Below are positions 30,220 through 40,224 of a stretch of DNA of 64,000 nt, in pieces. The notes under the pieces were generated by a model, which worked only from the letters and a program-made list of their open reading frames with translations, was not told the DNA's origin and ran no database searches. Location: the NCBI GenBank assembly GCA_905182165.1, contig CAJJAK010000003.1, positions 178,463-242,462 of the forward strand, read 5' to 3'. Position numbers and translations under genes: made by a program. Numbering within the stretch: the stretch's first letter is position 1; each line of letters starts with the position of its first letter. This DNA comes from an uncultured Paracoccaceae bacterium. Lineage in GTDB: Bacteria; Pseudomonadota; Alphaproteobacteria; Rhodobacterales; Rhodobacteraceae.

Positions 30220-30332
30220 TATAAATTTCCCAAATTATTATAAACAATGCTCCACCTTAACTACAATTCTTCAAAGTTGTTAATCAATAATAATTAGATT
30301 AATATTTTTTATGACTAATTAAGTATATTAAA

Positions 30333-30363
30333 AACTTACCTTCTGATAACAAACAGGTAAGTT
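30333..30363 (-). terminator. Intrinsic terminator of acs
   Basis: AACTTACC (30333-30340) and GGTAAGTT (30356-30363) form an 8-bp stem with a 15-base loop. On the minus strand the stem is followed directly by T residues (TTTTTAATA including the arm end). It lies about 55 bases past the acs stop. Confidence 0.6.
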
Positions 30364-30417
30364 AATTTTGATTTGATCTTTAAAAACACTCATTCAAACT
30401 CAAGAATACTCAAAATT

Positions 30418-32360
30418 CTAATTTTTATTTTCCCTATTTTCAATTAAGCTTTCAACAACCATTGGATCAGCAAGTGTTGAAGTATCACCCAAAGACTCAA
30501 AATCATTTTCAGCTATTTTACGTAATATCCTGCGCATAATCTTTCCTGATCGCGTCTTGGGCAATCCAGGCGCCCACTGAATTGAATCAGGTGTGGCTAT
30601 AGGACCTATTTCTTTTCTAACCCAATTTCGTAATTCCAACCTTAGATCCTCACTTGGTGTCTCATCAGCCATCAAAGTTACGTAACAATAAATTCCCTGC
30701 CCCTTCACATCGTGTGGGAAACCTACAACTGCAGCTTCACTAACTTTTCTATGAGCTACCAGTGCGCTTTCAATCTCGGCAGTTCCCATTCTATGGCCAG
30801 AAACATTTATTACGTCATCCACCCTGCCAGTAATCCAATAATACCCATCAGAGTCTCTCTTGCACCCATCACCTGTAAAATAATACCCTTTGTAATCTGA
30901 AAAATAAGCCGAAACGAACCTGTCATGGTCTCCAAAAACCGTACGCATTTGTCCAGGCCAACTATCCTTTATGCAAAGTACACCTTCGGCTTCTACTGTA
31001 TCAATTTTAAGACCACTTGCTGGATCAACAATAATTGGTTCAATCCCAAAAAATGGCAATGTACAAGATCCAGGTTTTGTCGCTATTGCACCCGGTATTG
31101 GAGTCAAGAGATGACCACCAGTTTCAGTTTGCCACCAAGTATCAACAATTGGTGTCTTACCTTTTCCAACTATATCATTATACCAATTCCATGCCTCAGG
31201 ATTTATTGGCTCCCCAACTGTCCCTAAAACTTTAATCTTATCCAAATTATATTTTTCAACTGGAGCGTTACCGTGTGCCATCAATGCTCTTATAGCAGTA
31301 GGCGCCGTATAAAACTGATTTACACCATGCTTCTCACAAACAGCCCAAAATCTACCTATATCAGGATACGTTGGAACACCTTCAAACATTAAAGTGGTAG
31401 CTCCATTAGCGAGTGGACCATATACAATATAGCTATGACCGGTAATCCAACCCACGTCAGCAGTACACCAAAAAATATCACCATCATGATAATCAAATGT
31501 ATATTGGTGTGTCATAGAAGCGTAAACTAAATATCCACCACTCGTATGCTGAACCCCTTTTGGTTTTCCTGTTGAGCCAGAGGTGTACAAAATAAACAAA
31601 GGATCTTCAGCATTCATCGGCTCTGGCTCACAAATCGCTGACACACTTTTCATTAATTCTGTATAAGAATAATCTCTCCCTGATTTCATATTAACAATTG
31701 AATTAGTCCTTTCAACCATCAAAACGTTTACATCCCCAGAGATTTCCAACGCCTTATCAACATTTTCCTTAAGATCTATTGCGGAACCACCTCTTGGCCC
31801 TTGGTCAGCAGTTATTACTAACGACGCGGCACAATCCGTAATTCTTGATGCTAACGCATCTGGAGAAAAACCACCAAAAACGATTGAATGAACTGCGCCT
31901 ATTCGCGCGCAAGCAAGCATTGCATATGCAGCTTCAGGTATCATAGGCATATACAAAACCACCCTGTCACCTTTGCCAATTCCTAATGACTTATAAACAT
32001 TTGCTAATCTGCTAACTTTTTCATGCAATTCAATGTAACTAATATGTTTCTCATCTGAAGGATTATCACCTTCCCAAATAATTGCTGTATGTTCCCTCGC
32101 ATTGCCAAATGTCTGTCTATACAATTTGCACTCACATTTAATATGCCATCTTCATACCATTTAATTGATACATTCGGATGAGAATAAGATACATTTTTCA
32201 CTTTTGTAAAACGTTTGATCCAATCCAGCCTGTCACCTTGCTCTGACCAGAATTTTTCAGGTTCTCTTATTGATTGACTATACATCTCATCATACTGAAT
32301 TTTGTTTAAATGCGCAGTTCTAGTGAAATTTGAAGAAGGTGGGTGTAAAATATTTGACAT
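30418..32360 (-). CDS. acs: Acetyl-CoA synthetase, AMP-forming (one frameshift)
   Basis: Acs activates acetate to acetyl-CoA. The span gives about 647 residues, the family length. Present are the P-loop [19 protein letters not shown], the [15 protein letters not shown] adenine/acetate region, the hinge [20 protein letters not shown], and the acetylatable Lys in [15 protein letters not shown]. One indel near 32110 separates [11 protein letters not shown] from [15 protein letters not shown]. An adjacent acetyl donor system is not seen, but acetate may come from several degradative routes in the cell. Confidence 0.95.
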
Positions 32361-32462
32361 TAGATCCTCTATTTAAAATTTAACACGATAATATCAGAAC
32401 AACATTTCATTAAAAGAGTTAAGATTTTTAAATTATAATTTAATTTTTTTAGAGAAAACAGA

Positions 32463-33791
32463 TTATTGCATTTCTTTTAAAAGTGACTTCGTTGCAAAAC
32501 CGTCAGGTATTTTTCCTAATTTTCTTTGATAAACCCTAATAGCCGAAATTGTCTTTGGGCCAATCATGCCATCAATTTTGCCAATTTCATAACCATCCTC
32601 CAATAAGTATCTTTGTAACATTTTCTTTTCATTTGATGATAAAGCGTTTTCATCTATCGGCCAACTTTTATGGAACTTTCTACCGCCCATTATGCGATCA
32701 CCTAAATGTCCAACACCCATAACATAAGCTAACGATGCATTATATTTTTCTAACACATGAAAATTACTGAAAATAACAAAGGCTGCTCCTCTATGACCTG
32801 CAGGTAAAATGATTGAAGAGTTGCCATAATCTTTTACATAATTGCCATTTACCTGCCTGACACCTAATGAATTCCAATAAGAAACTTTATTTTTATTTTC
32901 TTTTCCTAATAAAATGTAATCGAAATCGTTTGGTAGTATAATCTCTAAGCCCCAGGGTTGTCCTTTTATCCAACCGTGTTGATTTAAATAATTTGCGGTC
33001 GAAGCCAACGCGTCTGTCGGATCATCTGACCAAACTTCTACAAGCCCATCACCATTAAAATCTTCAGCATATGTTAGATATGAAGTAGGTATGAATTGCG
33101 TATGACCCATAGCACCAGCCCAACTTCCTTGCATCTTATTTAAGGTTGTATCACCACGTTCCAGAATTCTTAATGAGGCTATTAATTGTTCTTCAAAGAA
33201 TTTTCTTCTCCTACCATCAAAAGCTAATGTAGCTAAAGCCTCTATAGTATTCGTGCTACCTCGTCTAAATCCATAAGCACTTTCTAATCCCCAAATACCC
33301 AGAATTATTTTTAAATCTACATCATAATGATTTTGTATTTTGTTTAGTAAGTCTGCATTTTTAAGGTATGCACTTTGTCCGTTCTTAATTCTTTGGTTAG
33401 AAACCGCTATTTCTAAATATTCCCAAATTTGCTTGGTAAACTCAGATTGCTTTCTGTCTAATTTAATTAACTTTTCATTATAAGTAATATTTTTCATTGC
33501 TTTGTCATAAAGCGTAGCTGAAATACCCTTTTCTAATGCTGTTTCTTTAAATGATAAGATCCAAGCTTCAAAAGCTAAACCAACATTATTTTTATTTACC
33601 TGAGAAGAAACTTGAATGTACGGCTTTGGTCTTAAACTTTTATCCACTGATTTTGAGAAAAGGAGTGTTGGTATACTTATTAAAATCATAAATAGTGGTA
33701 AATAAAAATAAAACTTGATTTTAGTTATATTCAAATCGGTCAAATCTATTATTCCCAAAGATTGTCGGTTATGCTGAATGATCACGTGCAA
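32463..33791 (-). CDS. Lytic murein transglycosylase, MltB-type with peptidoglycan-binding domain
   Basis: The protein cleaves peptidoglycan glycan strands in the periplasm, releasing 1,6-anhydro-muropeptides. The catalytic Glu is in LGIWGLESAYGFRRGS, followed by QGSWAGAMGHTQFIPTSYL and GVGHLGDRI. The C-terminal 60 residues form a peptidoglycan-binding domain (GYEIGKIDGMIGPKTISAIRVYQRK). A hydrophobic segment (FYFYLPLFMILISIPTLLFS) is probably the signal peptide. The longest frame gives 442 residues and overlaps yaaA by 23 bases; a start nearer the signal peptide is possible. Confidence 0.9.
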   Translation of the reverse strand: MHVIIQHNRQSLGIIDLTDLNITKIKFYFYLPLFMILISIPTLLFSKSVDKSLRPKPYIQVSSQVNKNNVGLAFEAWILSFKETALEKGISATLYDKAMKNITYNEKLIKLDRKQSEFTKQIWEYLEIAVSNQRIKNGQSAYLKNADLLNKIQNHYDVDLKIILGIWGLESAYGFRRGSTNTIEALATLAFDGRRRKFFEEQLIASLRILERGDTTLNKMQGSWAGAMGHTQFIPTSYLTYAEDFNGDGLVEVWSDDPTDALASTANYLNQHGWIKGQPWGLEIILPNDFDYILLGKENKNKVSYWNSLGVRQVNGNYVKDYGNSSIILPAGHRGAAFVIFSNFHVLEKYNASLAYVMGVGHLGDRIMGGRKFHKSWPIDENALSSNEKKMLQRYLLEDGYEIGKIDGMIGPKTISAIRVYQRKLGKIPDGFATKSLLKEMQ

Positions 33792-34542
33792 ACATCATTT
33801 TACCGTCTGAAGATTCTTTGTTCTGGAATTTATAACCACCAGTATCAAAATCTTTTAAGCCATCAGGGCTAGTTACTTTTTGTTCAATTATAAACCTGGC
33901 CATAGCTCCTCGCGCCTTCTTTGCAAAAAAACTTATAACTTTACTTTGTCCATTTTTGTTTTCTAAAAAAACGGGAGTCACTACCTTTAAACTTAATACT
34001 GTTGTATCAATTGCGTTAAAATACTCATTCGAGGCACAATTTACCAAGAATTTTGAATTCACTTTTGATGCATGATCATTTAATTCCTTAGATAATAGAT
34101 CACCCCAAAATTCATAAAGAGATTTACCTTTTTTTGTTTTGAGTCTGCTACCCATTTCCAACCTGTAAGGTTGAATTTGATCTAAGGGTCTTAGTAAGCC
34201 ATAAAGGCCCGATAATATTCGTAAATGCGTCTGAGCATATTGCATAGATTCCTGATCCAATGTCCTTGCTTCTAAACCAACATAAGTATCACCAGCAAAG
34301 GCTAAAGCGGCTGGTTTGGAATTTTTTTTAGTAGGTTCAGATTCAAACGAATTAAATCTATCAAAATTTAACTGTGCAAGATTAGAGCTTATTTTCATTA
34401 AATCACTTAATTTCTTTGGACTTAAATTCTTAGCTATCTCAGTAAGTTCTAATGCTTCTTTTTGAAAAATTGGAGACGTTACATCAGTTAAACTGACTGG
34501 ATCCCAGTTTAATTTTTTTGCAGGTGATATAATTACTAACAC
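33769..34542 (-). CDS. yaaA: Peroxide stress protein YaaA
   Basis: The 257 residues start with the family hallmark MLVIISPAKKLNW and include LSGLYGLLRPLDQIQPYRLEMG and VNCASNEYF. In E. coli YaaA lowers intracellular free iron under peroxide stress and belongs to a DNA-binding fold. The C-terminus ends FARDHSA and overlaps the transglycosylase gene. The frame is intact. Confidence 0.94.
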   Translation of the reverse strand: MLVIISPAKKLNWDPVSLTDVTSPIFQKEALELTEIAKNLSPKKLSDLMKISSNLAQLNFDRFNSFESEPTKKNSKPAALAFAGDTYVGLEARTLDQESMQYAQTHLRILSGLYGLLRPLDQIQPYRLEMGSRLKTKKGKSLYEFWGDLLSKELNDHASKVNSKFLVNCASNEYFNAIDTTVLSLKVVTPVFLENKNGQSKVISFFAKKARGAMARFIIEQKVTSPDGLKDFDTGGYKFQNKESSDGKMMFARDHSA

Positions 34543-34610
34543 TGAAATCTCCTTTAAATTACGTTTTAAAATAATAGAATATAATCTTTAGTCTAGTAGT
34601 TTAAATAATT

Positions 34611-36263
34611 TTAACGAAAGTTTCCATGACAAAACCAACCACCAGACATTAAAGCACCATGAGCTTGGTATAACCAGAGGGCCTCACCTGTAACTGTAAT
34701 AACTTTCCAATAATCTCTAACTCCTGTTCTCCAGTTTGGATCATCCAACCACCATTCAGGTGCAATCCGTTCTGGCCCACGAGAATATACTATTATAAAA
34801 TCACGAGATCTCCACCGAAACATCTTTGGGGGTCGCTCAAAACAATTTAAAACAATATGTTCAGGTTTAAAAAGATGGATTGGACGTTCTAAAAAAATAT
34901 CAGGCCATTTCATTATAGGTTTTGACCATGCTACTGCAAAAAAATTTGCAGCCTTCTCTGGAATATTACTTTCAGCTGGGCCTAAACAAGTAATATTCTG
35001 AAGGCCAATTCTAGCTCCTATACGCGCTATTAAATCATGAAAATTCACATCAGTTTTTATATTTTGGGTTATAGTTTTTTCTGTGATAAAATGAATATCC
35101 TTTTGTTTTAAATATAAAAATTCTATTTCATTCGCATAAATTCTAATGCAGTCAATTTCAAAAATTAAATTTATCTTCTCAAGTTTTAATTTTAATAGAT
35201 CAATGATACCCTTCATACTTGAAGTTGTTTGAGCAAGACCAATTTCTATTGATTTTATAGTATGATCGCACAAATAAAATTGCAATTTCAGTCTTTTAAT
35301 ACCACTCCCATTTTTTATTAATTTTTCTTCTAAAGCACTTAACAACCGCCTGATAGCAATCATAATGTCTTCTTCTGACCCAATTGGCTCTGGAAAAGTC
35401 ATCCTCACACCAAAATGTATATTTGGAACTGAAGGGGATATTGGCTCTGACTGCCTACCAATAGCCTGATCTAATCGTTTCAAAATATTAAAACCAAAAC
35501 GACGCTCTATTGATCCTCGAGGTAAGGTTTCTAAATCTTTTATAATACGAATTCCAAGGCGTGATAATTCAGAATTCTCTTTTTTTGAAAGGCGCAATGC
35601 AGATATTGGTAAAAGGTTCAAAATGGTCTTTGTTTGGCCAGGTGGCGCTATTCTTATATTTGATGACAATGCAGTATTTACTGGCCTATAATGTAAGCAG
35701 TTTTCAAGACTTCGCTTATATGATCGTGATCTAGTTGCCCTTGCCTCCTGATCAATTGAGTCTCCAGTGCAATATATCAAATTAGTCAAAGCTTCATAAC
35801 GAGCTAATGCCCAAGCAGCACCTCTTGTATCAGCTAATCCTATTTTTACTGTTAATTTCATCTGAATGCAGTCTTGTTCAATTTTGTTAAGCAAATTTAT
35901 CTCACCACCAAATAAATTAATACAACCCGTTATATCCAAAATTAAAGCTGTCTTGCTCTCTATAGCAACCAAAGGTGAAAATTTTCCTGCCCAACGCTGC
36001 AAGGCCTCTAAGAAAAAATTTTCTGCAAAATTATTTCTTTCTCTGGTTTTTAAATTTGGACATAAAACCTGAGCATCCGTAAGTAATTGTCCAATATATA
36101 ACCCTTCCTTTTCAGCAGAATAAGAAAGACTATTAAGAATAAACAGATTATTATTTTCAATAATAATTGCAAAAGGAATATCATTCGACACACTTTTTAG
36201 GCGAAAAATCCGCTCAACCCCTAAACGAGGAAACCATAAAGATAAAATAAATTTTTTTAACAT
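34611..36263 (-). CDS. imuB: ImuB-like Y-family polymerase homologue (non-catalytic)
   Basis: ImuB is an inactive Y-family polymerase that links DnaE2 and ImuA to the beta clamp during SOS mutagenesis. The N-terminus (MLKKFILSLWFPRLGVERIF) lacks the DxD motif of active enzymes, as expected for ImuB. Further signatures are LILDITGCINLFGGE, LADTRGAAWALARY, and the C-terminal FRWRSRDFIIVYSRGPERIAPEWW. I choose ATG 36263 over 36284 by alignment with family starts. Neither imuA upstream nor dnaE2 downstream is present, although they are usually adjacent. No clear SOS box was found upstream. Confidence 0.87.
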   Translation of the reverse strand: MLKKFILSLWFPRLGVERIFRLKSVSNDIPFAIIIENNNLFILNSLSYSAEKEGLYIGQLLTDAQVLCPNLKTRERNNFAENFFLEALQRWAGKFSPLVAIESKTALILDITGCINLFGGEINLLNKIEQDCIQMKLTVKIGLADTRGAAWALARYEALTNLIYCTGDSIDQEARATRSRSYKRSLENCLHYRPVNTALSSNIRIAPPGQTKTILNLLPISALRLSKKENSELSRLGIRIIKDLETLPRGSIERRFGFNILKRLDQAIGRQSEPISPSVPNIHFGVRMTFPEPIGSEEDIMIAIRRLLSALEEKLIKNGSGIKRLKLQFYLCDHTIKSIEIGLAQTTSSMKGIIDLLKLKLEKINLIFEIDCIRIYANEIEFLYLKQKDIHFITEKTITQNIKTDVNFHDLIARIGARIGLQNITCLGPAESNIPEKAANFFAVAWSKPIMKWPDIFLERPIHLFKPEHIVLNCFERPPKMFRWRSRDFIIVYSRGPERIAPEWWLDDPNWRTGVRDYWKVITVTGEALWLYQAHGALMSGGWFCHGNFR

Positions 36264-36349
36264 TTTAATATGCTCAAAATCCATGTTTTGTTCTTATAAT
36301 ATTTCACATCAAATATTCTTAGTCTAGGTTTATTTTGAATAAAATATCT

Positions 36350-36366
36350 CTTTGATTTAATCAAAG
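36350..36366. promoter_or_regulatory. 17-bp palindrome between imuB and ade (possible operator)
   Basis: CTTTGATT (36350-36357) and AATCAAAG (36359-36366) form a perfect 8-bp inverted repeat with a one-base centre. It lies in the 196-bp divergent gap between imuB and the adenine deaminase gene, so it could serve either promoter. The rest of the gap is AT-rich. A TTGTACAA palindrome at about 36443-36450 sits just before the ade start. Confidence 0.25.
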
Positions 36367-36459
36367 TTTCACAAAAATTAATTTAGGGTAAATAATTTTA
36401 CTATTTAATATAAAATAACTATTTAAGCTTTTGACTAGGGTTGTACAAAACTCAAACTC

Positions 36460-38280
36460 GTGACAGAACAATATATGGAAAATATTAAATTAATGTCATG
36501 GGCAGACGCAGCTTCTAGCTTAATATCCGTTGCATCAGGTCGAGAACCTGCAGATCTTGTTATACGAAACTGCAGCTGGGTAAATGTTCACACACGTGAA
36601 ATTTTGCCAAACACAAATATCGCAATTAAAAATGGTAGATTTGCATACTGTGGGCCTGAAATAACACACTGTATTGGGGAAAACACTGAAATTATAGAAG
36701 GTGATGGGCGGTTTGCTATCCCAGGGCTTTGTGATGCACATATGCATATTGAAAGTGGGATGCTGACCCCCGGCCAATTCGCACATGCAGTAATGGCACA
36801 TGGAACCACCACAATGTTCACAGATCCCCATGAAATTGCGAACGTTTTAGGGTTAAAAGGTGTTAGATTAATGCACGATGAAGCCATTATTCAGCCAATA
36901 AACATTTTCACACAAATGCCATCATGCGCTCCATCCGCACCTGGCTTGGAAACAACTGGTTTCGAAATAACTCCAAAAGATGTTGAGGAGGCCATGAAGT
37001 GGCCTGGTATAATAGGACTAGGCGAAATGATGAACTTTCCCGGTGTCATCAATGGCGATGAGAAACTCTTATCTGAAATTGCTGCCACTCAAAATGCTAA
37101 AAAAATAGTTGGAGGGCATTATGCAAGCCCTGATTTAGGAAAGAATTTTCATGCTTATGTTGCTAGTGGCGTCTCTGATGATCATGAAGGAACTTGTGAA
37201 AAAGATGCAATAGCGCGTGCAAGGCAAGGTATGAGATCAATGATGCGTTTAGGCTCTGCCTGGTATGACGTTGAAAGCCAAATAACAGCCATTACAGAAA
37301 AAAAACTAGATTCAAGAAATTTTATTCTTTGTACTGATGATTCCCATTCTGGTACCATCGTTAATGATGGTCATATGAACCGAGTAGTTAGACACGCAAT
37401 AAAATGTGGGTGTGAGCCAGTTGAAGCATTGCAAATGGCGACTATTAATACTGCTACTCATTTTGGTTTAGAACGAGAGCTTGGCTCAATATCACCAGGA
37501 AGGCGGGCAGACGTTATTTTAACAAGTGATTTAGAAAATCTTCCAATTGAGCTCGTTATTGCACGAGGCATAAAAGTTGCTAAAAATGGTAATACAATAA
37601 TAGATCCAGTACTTTTAAAATGGCCGCGCTCCGTCAGAAATACAGTTAAACTATCTAGAAATTTAATCGCTACTGACTTTCTTATTTCTGCCCCAAAGAT
37701 GAAGAATTCAGTGAAAGTAAAAATTATTGGAGTAATCGAGAATCAAGCACCAACAAAGTTACTTACTGATATGTTGCCAGTTGAAAATGGTGTCGTTCAT
37801 GGGGATATTGATAGAGATATATGTCAGGTGGCTCTAGTTGAAAGACATCGAGGCACAGGAAAAATCACAAATGGATTTGTTTCAGGATTTGGTTACAATG
37901 GTAAATGTGCTGTCGCTTCTACTGTGGCTCACGATAGTCACCACATGCTTGTTGTAGGAACAGATCAACAAAATATGGCTTTGGCAGGAAATCACTTAGC
38001 TAAGATTGGTGGTGGTATCACAGTATTCAAAGATGGTCTTGAACTTGCCACAGTCCCTTTAAACATCGCTGGCTTGATGTCAGATTCTCCCGCAAAAATT
38101 GTCGCTGAATCAGCCAATGGTATGGTTTCTGCAATGAAAGAATGCGGGTGTGGTATTAACAATGGATATATGCAACACTCTCTGCTAGCACTTGCCGTAA
38201 TCCCAGAACTTAGAATTTCTGACTTGGGTTTAGTTGATGTGGAAAAATTTGAACTTACAGAATTGTTTGATGATATATGA
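36460..38280 (+). CDS. ade: Adenine deaminase
   Basis: Ade (AdeC type, binuclear metal) converts adenine to hypoxanthine and ammonia. The 606 residues carry GLCDAHMHIESGMLTPGQFA (HxH plus Glu), HGTTTMFTDPHEIANVLG, VGGHYASPDLGKNFHAY with GVSDDHEGT, and CTDDSHSG. The C-terminal domain has GFVSGFGYNGKCAVASTVAHDSHH in its central part. The start may be GTG 36460 or ATG 36475; family alignment does not decide. Followed by amn, it would complete AMP to adenine to hypoxanthine. Confidence 0.93.
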   Translation: MTEQYMENIKLMSWADAASSLISVASGREPADLVIRNCSWVNVHTREILPNTNIAIKNGRFAYCGPEITHCIGENTEIIEGDGRFAIPGLCDAHMHIESGMLTPGQFAHAVMAHGTTTMFTDPHEIANVLGLKGVRLMHDEAIIQPINIFTQMPSCAPSAPGLETTGFEITPKDVEEAMKWPGIIGLGEMMNFPGVINGDEKLLSEIAATQNAKKIVGGHYASPDLGKNFHAYVASGVSDDHEGTCEKDAIARARQGMRSMMRLGSAWYDVESQITAITEKKLDSRNFILCTDDSHSGTIVNDGHMNRVVRHAIKCGCEPVEALQMATINTATHFGLERELGSISPGRRADVILTSDLENLPIELVIARGIKVAKNGNTIIDPVLLKWPRSVRNTVKLSRNLIATDFLISAPKMKNSVKVKIIGVIENQAPTKLLTDMLPVENGVVHGDIDRDICQVALVERHRGTGKITNGFVSGFGYNGKCAVASTVAHDSHHMLVVGTDQQNMALAGNHLAKIGGGITVFKDGLELATVPLNIAGLMSDSPAKIVAESANGMVSAMKECGCGINNGYMQHSLLALAVIPELRISDLGLVDVEKFELTELFDDI

Positions 38281-38292
38281 TTTTTGAGAAAA

Positions 38293-39725
38293 ATGAAAAA
38301 ACCTTAACAGCATGCTACAGAAGCAGTAGAGCAACTACAATTTTTATATAACAATTCTATAAATAATCTTGCTAAAAGCTTTTAAGTTAGCGATAAATGG
38401 ATCCAAGCCTGATAGAAAAATACAAGAATTCTACCCACAAAGTGAAATAAAAATTGATAGTTTTGTTGGAAATTAATAGCAGGCTGGCATTCGGTCATGT
38501 AAATAATCCCGGCACTTACAAAACTACAATAACAAGGCCAAAACTATTCAAAGGCTATCTCATACAACAACTTTCTCTTTTGATAAAAAATCATAATGTC
38601 CCAATTCAGATAGACTATTCAGAAACGCCAATTCCAATCCATTTTGCGATGAAAGAGGAGATAGCTCCTGATCTTCAATTAAATAACTTTGATTTCACTC
38701 TAAGAGATTACTTCGATGTTCCAAATTTATCCAACACAAATGATGACATTGTTAATGGAACATTAGAAAAATCCCAAATAAAGCCGTTAGCGCCCTTCAC
38801 AGCCCAAAGGATTGATTACTCTTTAGCTAGGATATCACACTATACAGCAACTGAGCCTGAGCATTTTCAAAACCATATATTATTTACAAATTATCAGTTT
38901 TACGTTGATGAATTTATTTCCTATGCACATTTAGTAATAAAAGACAAAGAAAGTGGCTACTGACAGGAATAATTCCGCCGTGTAAAGCAATTCCTTACTA
39001 CTAAAAATAATAGTAAATTGAATAACAAAAACTTACCACAAATGCCAGCTTATCATCTAAAACGCAAAGATGGCACAGGCATAACGTTAGTGAATATTGG
39101 TGTAGGTCCTTCGAATGCAAAAACTGCCACTGACCATGTCGCAGTCTTAAGGCCACATGCCTGGATAATGCTAGGTCACTGTGCTGGATTAAGAGCATCG
39201 CAAAGATTGGGAGATTATGTCCTTGCACATGCTTATGTAAGAGAAGATCACGTTTTAGATGACGATATTCCAGTTTGGATACCTATCCCAGCCTTAGCAG
39301 AAATACAGATTGCGATAGAAAATGCTGTTGCTAATGTGACAAAATTATCTGGGTTTGAATTAAAAAATATAATGCGAACAGGAACCGTGGCCACAATTGA
39401 TAATCGAAATTGGGAGCTAAGAAACCAATCAGGTCCAGTAAAACGTCTTTCTCAGAGCAGAGCAATTGCCCTGGATATGGAAAGCGCTACGATAGCTGCA
39501 AATGGATTTCGGTTTCGTGTACCCTATGGAACACTCCTTTGCATTTCCGATAGACCATTACACGGAGAATTAAAACTTCCCGGGATGGCAAGTGAGTTTT
39601 ATAACACTCAGGTAAAAAGACATCTGAATATAGGTATAAAAGCAATGGAATCTCTGAGAAACATGCCTTTAGAGCGTTTACACTCAAGAAAACTGCGCAG
39701 TTTCGAAGAAACAGCCTTCCTTTAG
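38293..39725 (+). CDS. amn: AMP nucleosidase (several frameshifts)
   Basis: Amn splits AMP into adenine and ribose 5-phosphate. Pieces in order: about 38300-38370 (TEAVEQLQFLYNNSI), 38370-38450 (REIQEFYP-type segment, seen as KIQEFYPQSEIKI), 38460-38963 (INSRLAFGHVNNPGTY, TRPKLFKGYLIQQLSLLI, TPIPIHFA, QRIDYSLARISHYT), and 39018-39725 (LVNIGVGPSNAKTATDHV, LRPHAWIMLGHCAGLR, GDYVLAHAYVREDHVLDDD). Breaks lie near 38380, 38450 and 38965. The exact start is uncertain: ATG 38293 is followed by an in-frame stop. The repaired length (about 478) is normal. Confidence 0.88.
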
Positions 39726-39745
39726 CAAAATAACTCTTTATTTAA

Positions 39746-39775
39746 TTGACATCTAAGCATACAAATTGTTGTACA
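39746..39775 (+). promoter_or_regulatory. Candidate promoter of the HU gene
   Basis: A consensus -35 box TTGACA (39746-39751) lies about 100 bp before the HU start. At an 18-base spacing is TGTACA (39770-39775), a weak -10 candidate. A TTGTACAA palindrome overlaps it. A long untranslated leader would follow. Only the -35 match is strong. Confidence 0.3.
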
Positions 39776-39846
39776 AGACAACTAATTCGGTTTTAATATA
39801 TTTTAACGGCCCTTGTTTCAGGGCAAAATTTTTAAGGAGCAGCTAT

Positions 39847-40137
39847 ATGGCACAGAAGCCTATGACAAAATCGCAGTTAATCGCCGCATTGGCGGAAGCA
39901 ACAGGTTCAGATAAGAAATCAGCAGGAGCATCATTAGAGGGCCTATGTGCACTAATAACTAGTGAAGTATCCGGTGGAGGCGCAGTGACGCTTCCTGGCG
40001 TTGGTAAAATCTATTGTCGCGAGCGTCCAGCAAGAATGGTTCAAACCCTGCTACTGGTGAACAAATGCATAAAGATGCAGACAAAGTCTGTTAAAATGAC
40101 GATAGCCAAAGCACTAAAAGATAGTGTAAACAGCTAA
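39847..40137 (+). CDS. HU-family nucleoid DNA-binding protein (two compensating frameshifts)
   Basis: HU bends and packs DNA as a dimer. The start is ATG 39847 with AAGGAGC upstream. The N-terminus (MTKSQLIAALAEATG) and VTLPGVGKIYCRERPARM match the family, as does the end KMTIAKALKDSVNS. Between them the frame reads MVQTLLLVNKCIKMQTKS, while the neighbouring frame reads NPATGEQMHKDADK, the conserved arm region. One base lost near 40045 and one gained near 40090 would explain this, leaving an open but wrong frame of 96 codons. A strong terminator follows. Confidence 0.92.
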   Translation: MAQKPMTKSQLIAALAEATGSDKKSAGASLEGLCALITSEVSGGGAVTLPGVGKIYCRERPARMVQTLLLVNKCIKMQTKSVKMTIAKALKDSVNS

Positions 40138-40173
40138 TTCTTTATCTACTAAGTCAGAATTTAATGATTTTCT

Positions 40174-40202
40174 AAAAAGGTCGCTCAAAAAGCGACCTTT
40201 TT
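40174..40202 (+). terminator. Intrinsic terminator after the HU gene
   Basis: AAAAAGGTCGCT (40174-40185) and AGCGACCTTTTT (40191-40202) form a 12-bp stem with a CAAAA loop, and the T run continues. It is a textbook Rho-independent terminator, usable on both strands. It separates HU from the downstream exporter. Confidence 0.9.
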
Positions 40203-40224
40203 TATTTTGAAGGATCTATATACA

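Noticed and set aside
36264..36459. LexA (SOS) box upstream of imuB
   Set aside because: A GAAC occurs close to the start but has no second half at the alphaproteobacterial spacing.
36443..39776. TTGTACAA palindrome before both ade and HU as a shared operator
   Set aside because: It is only eight bases long and two copies are not enough to separate it from chance in AT-rich gaps.
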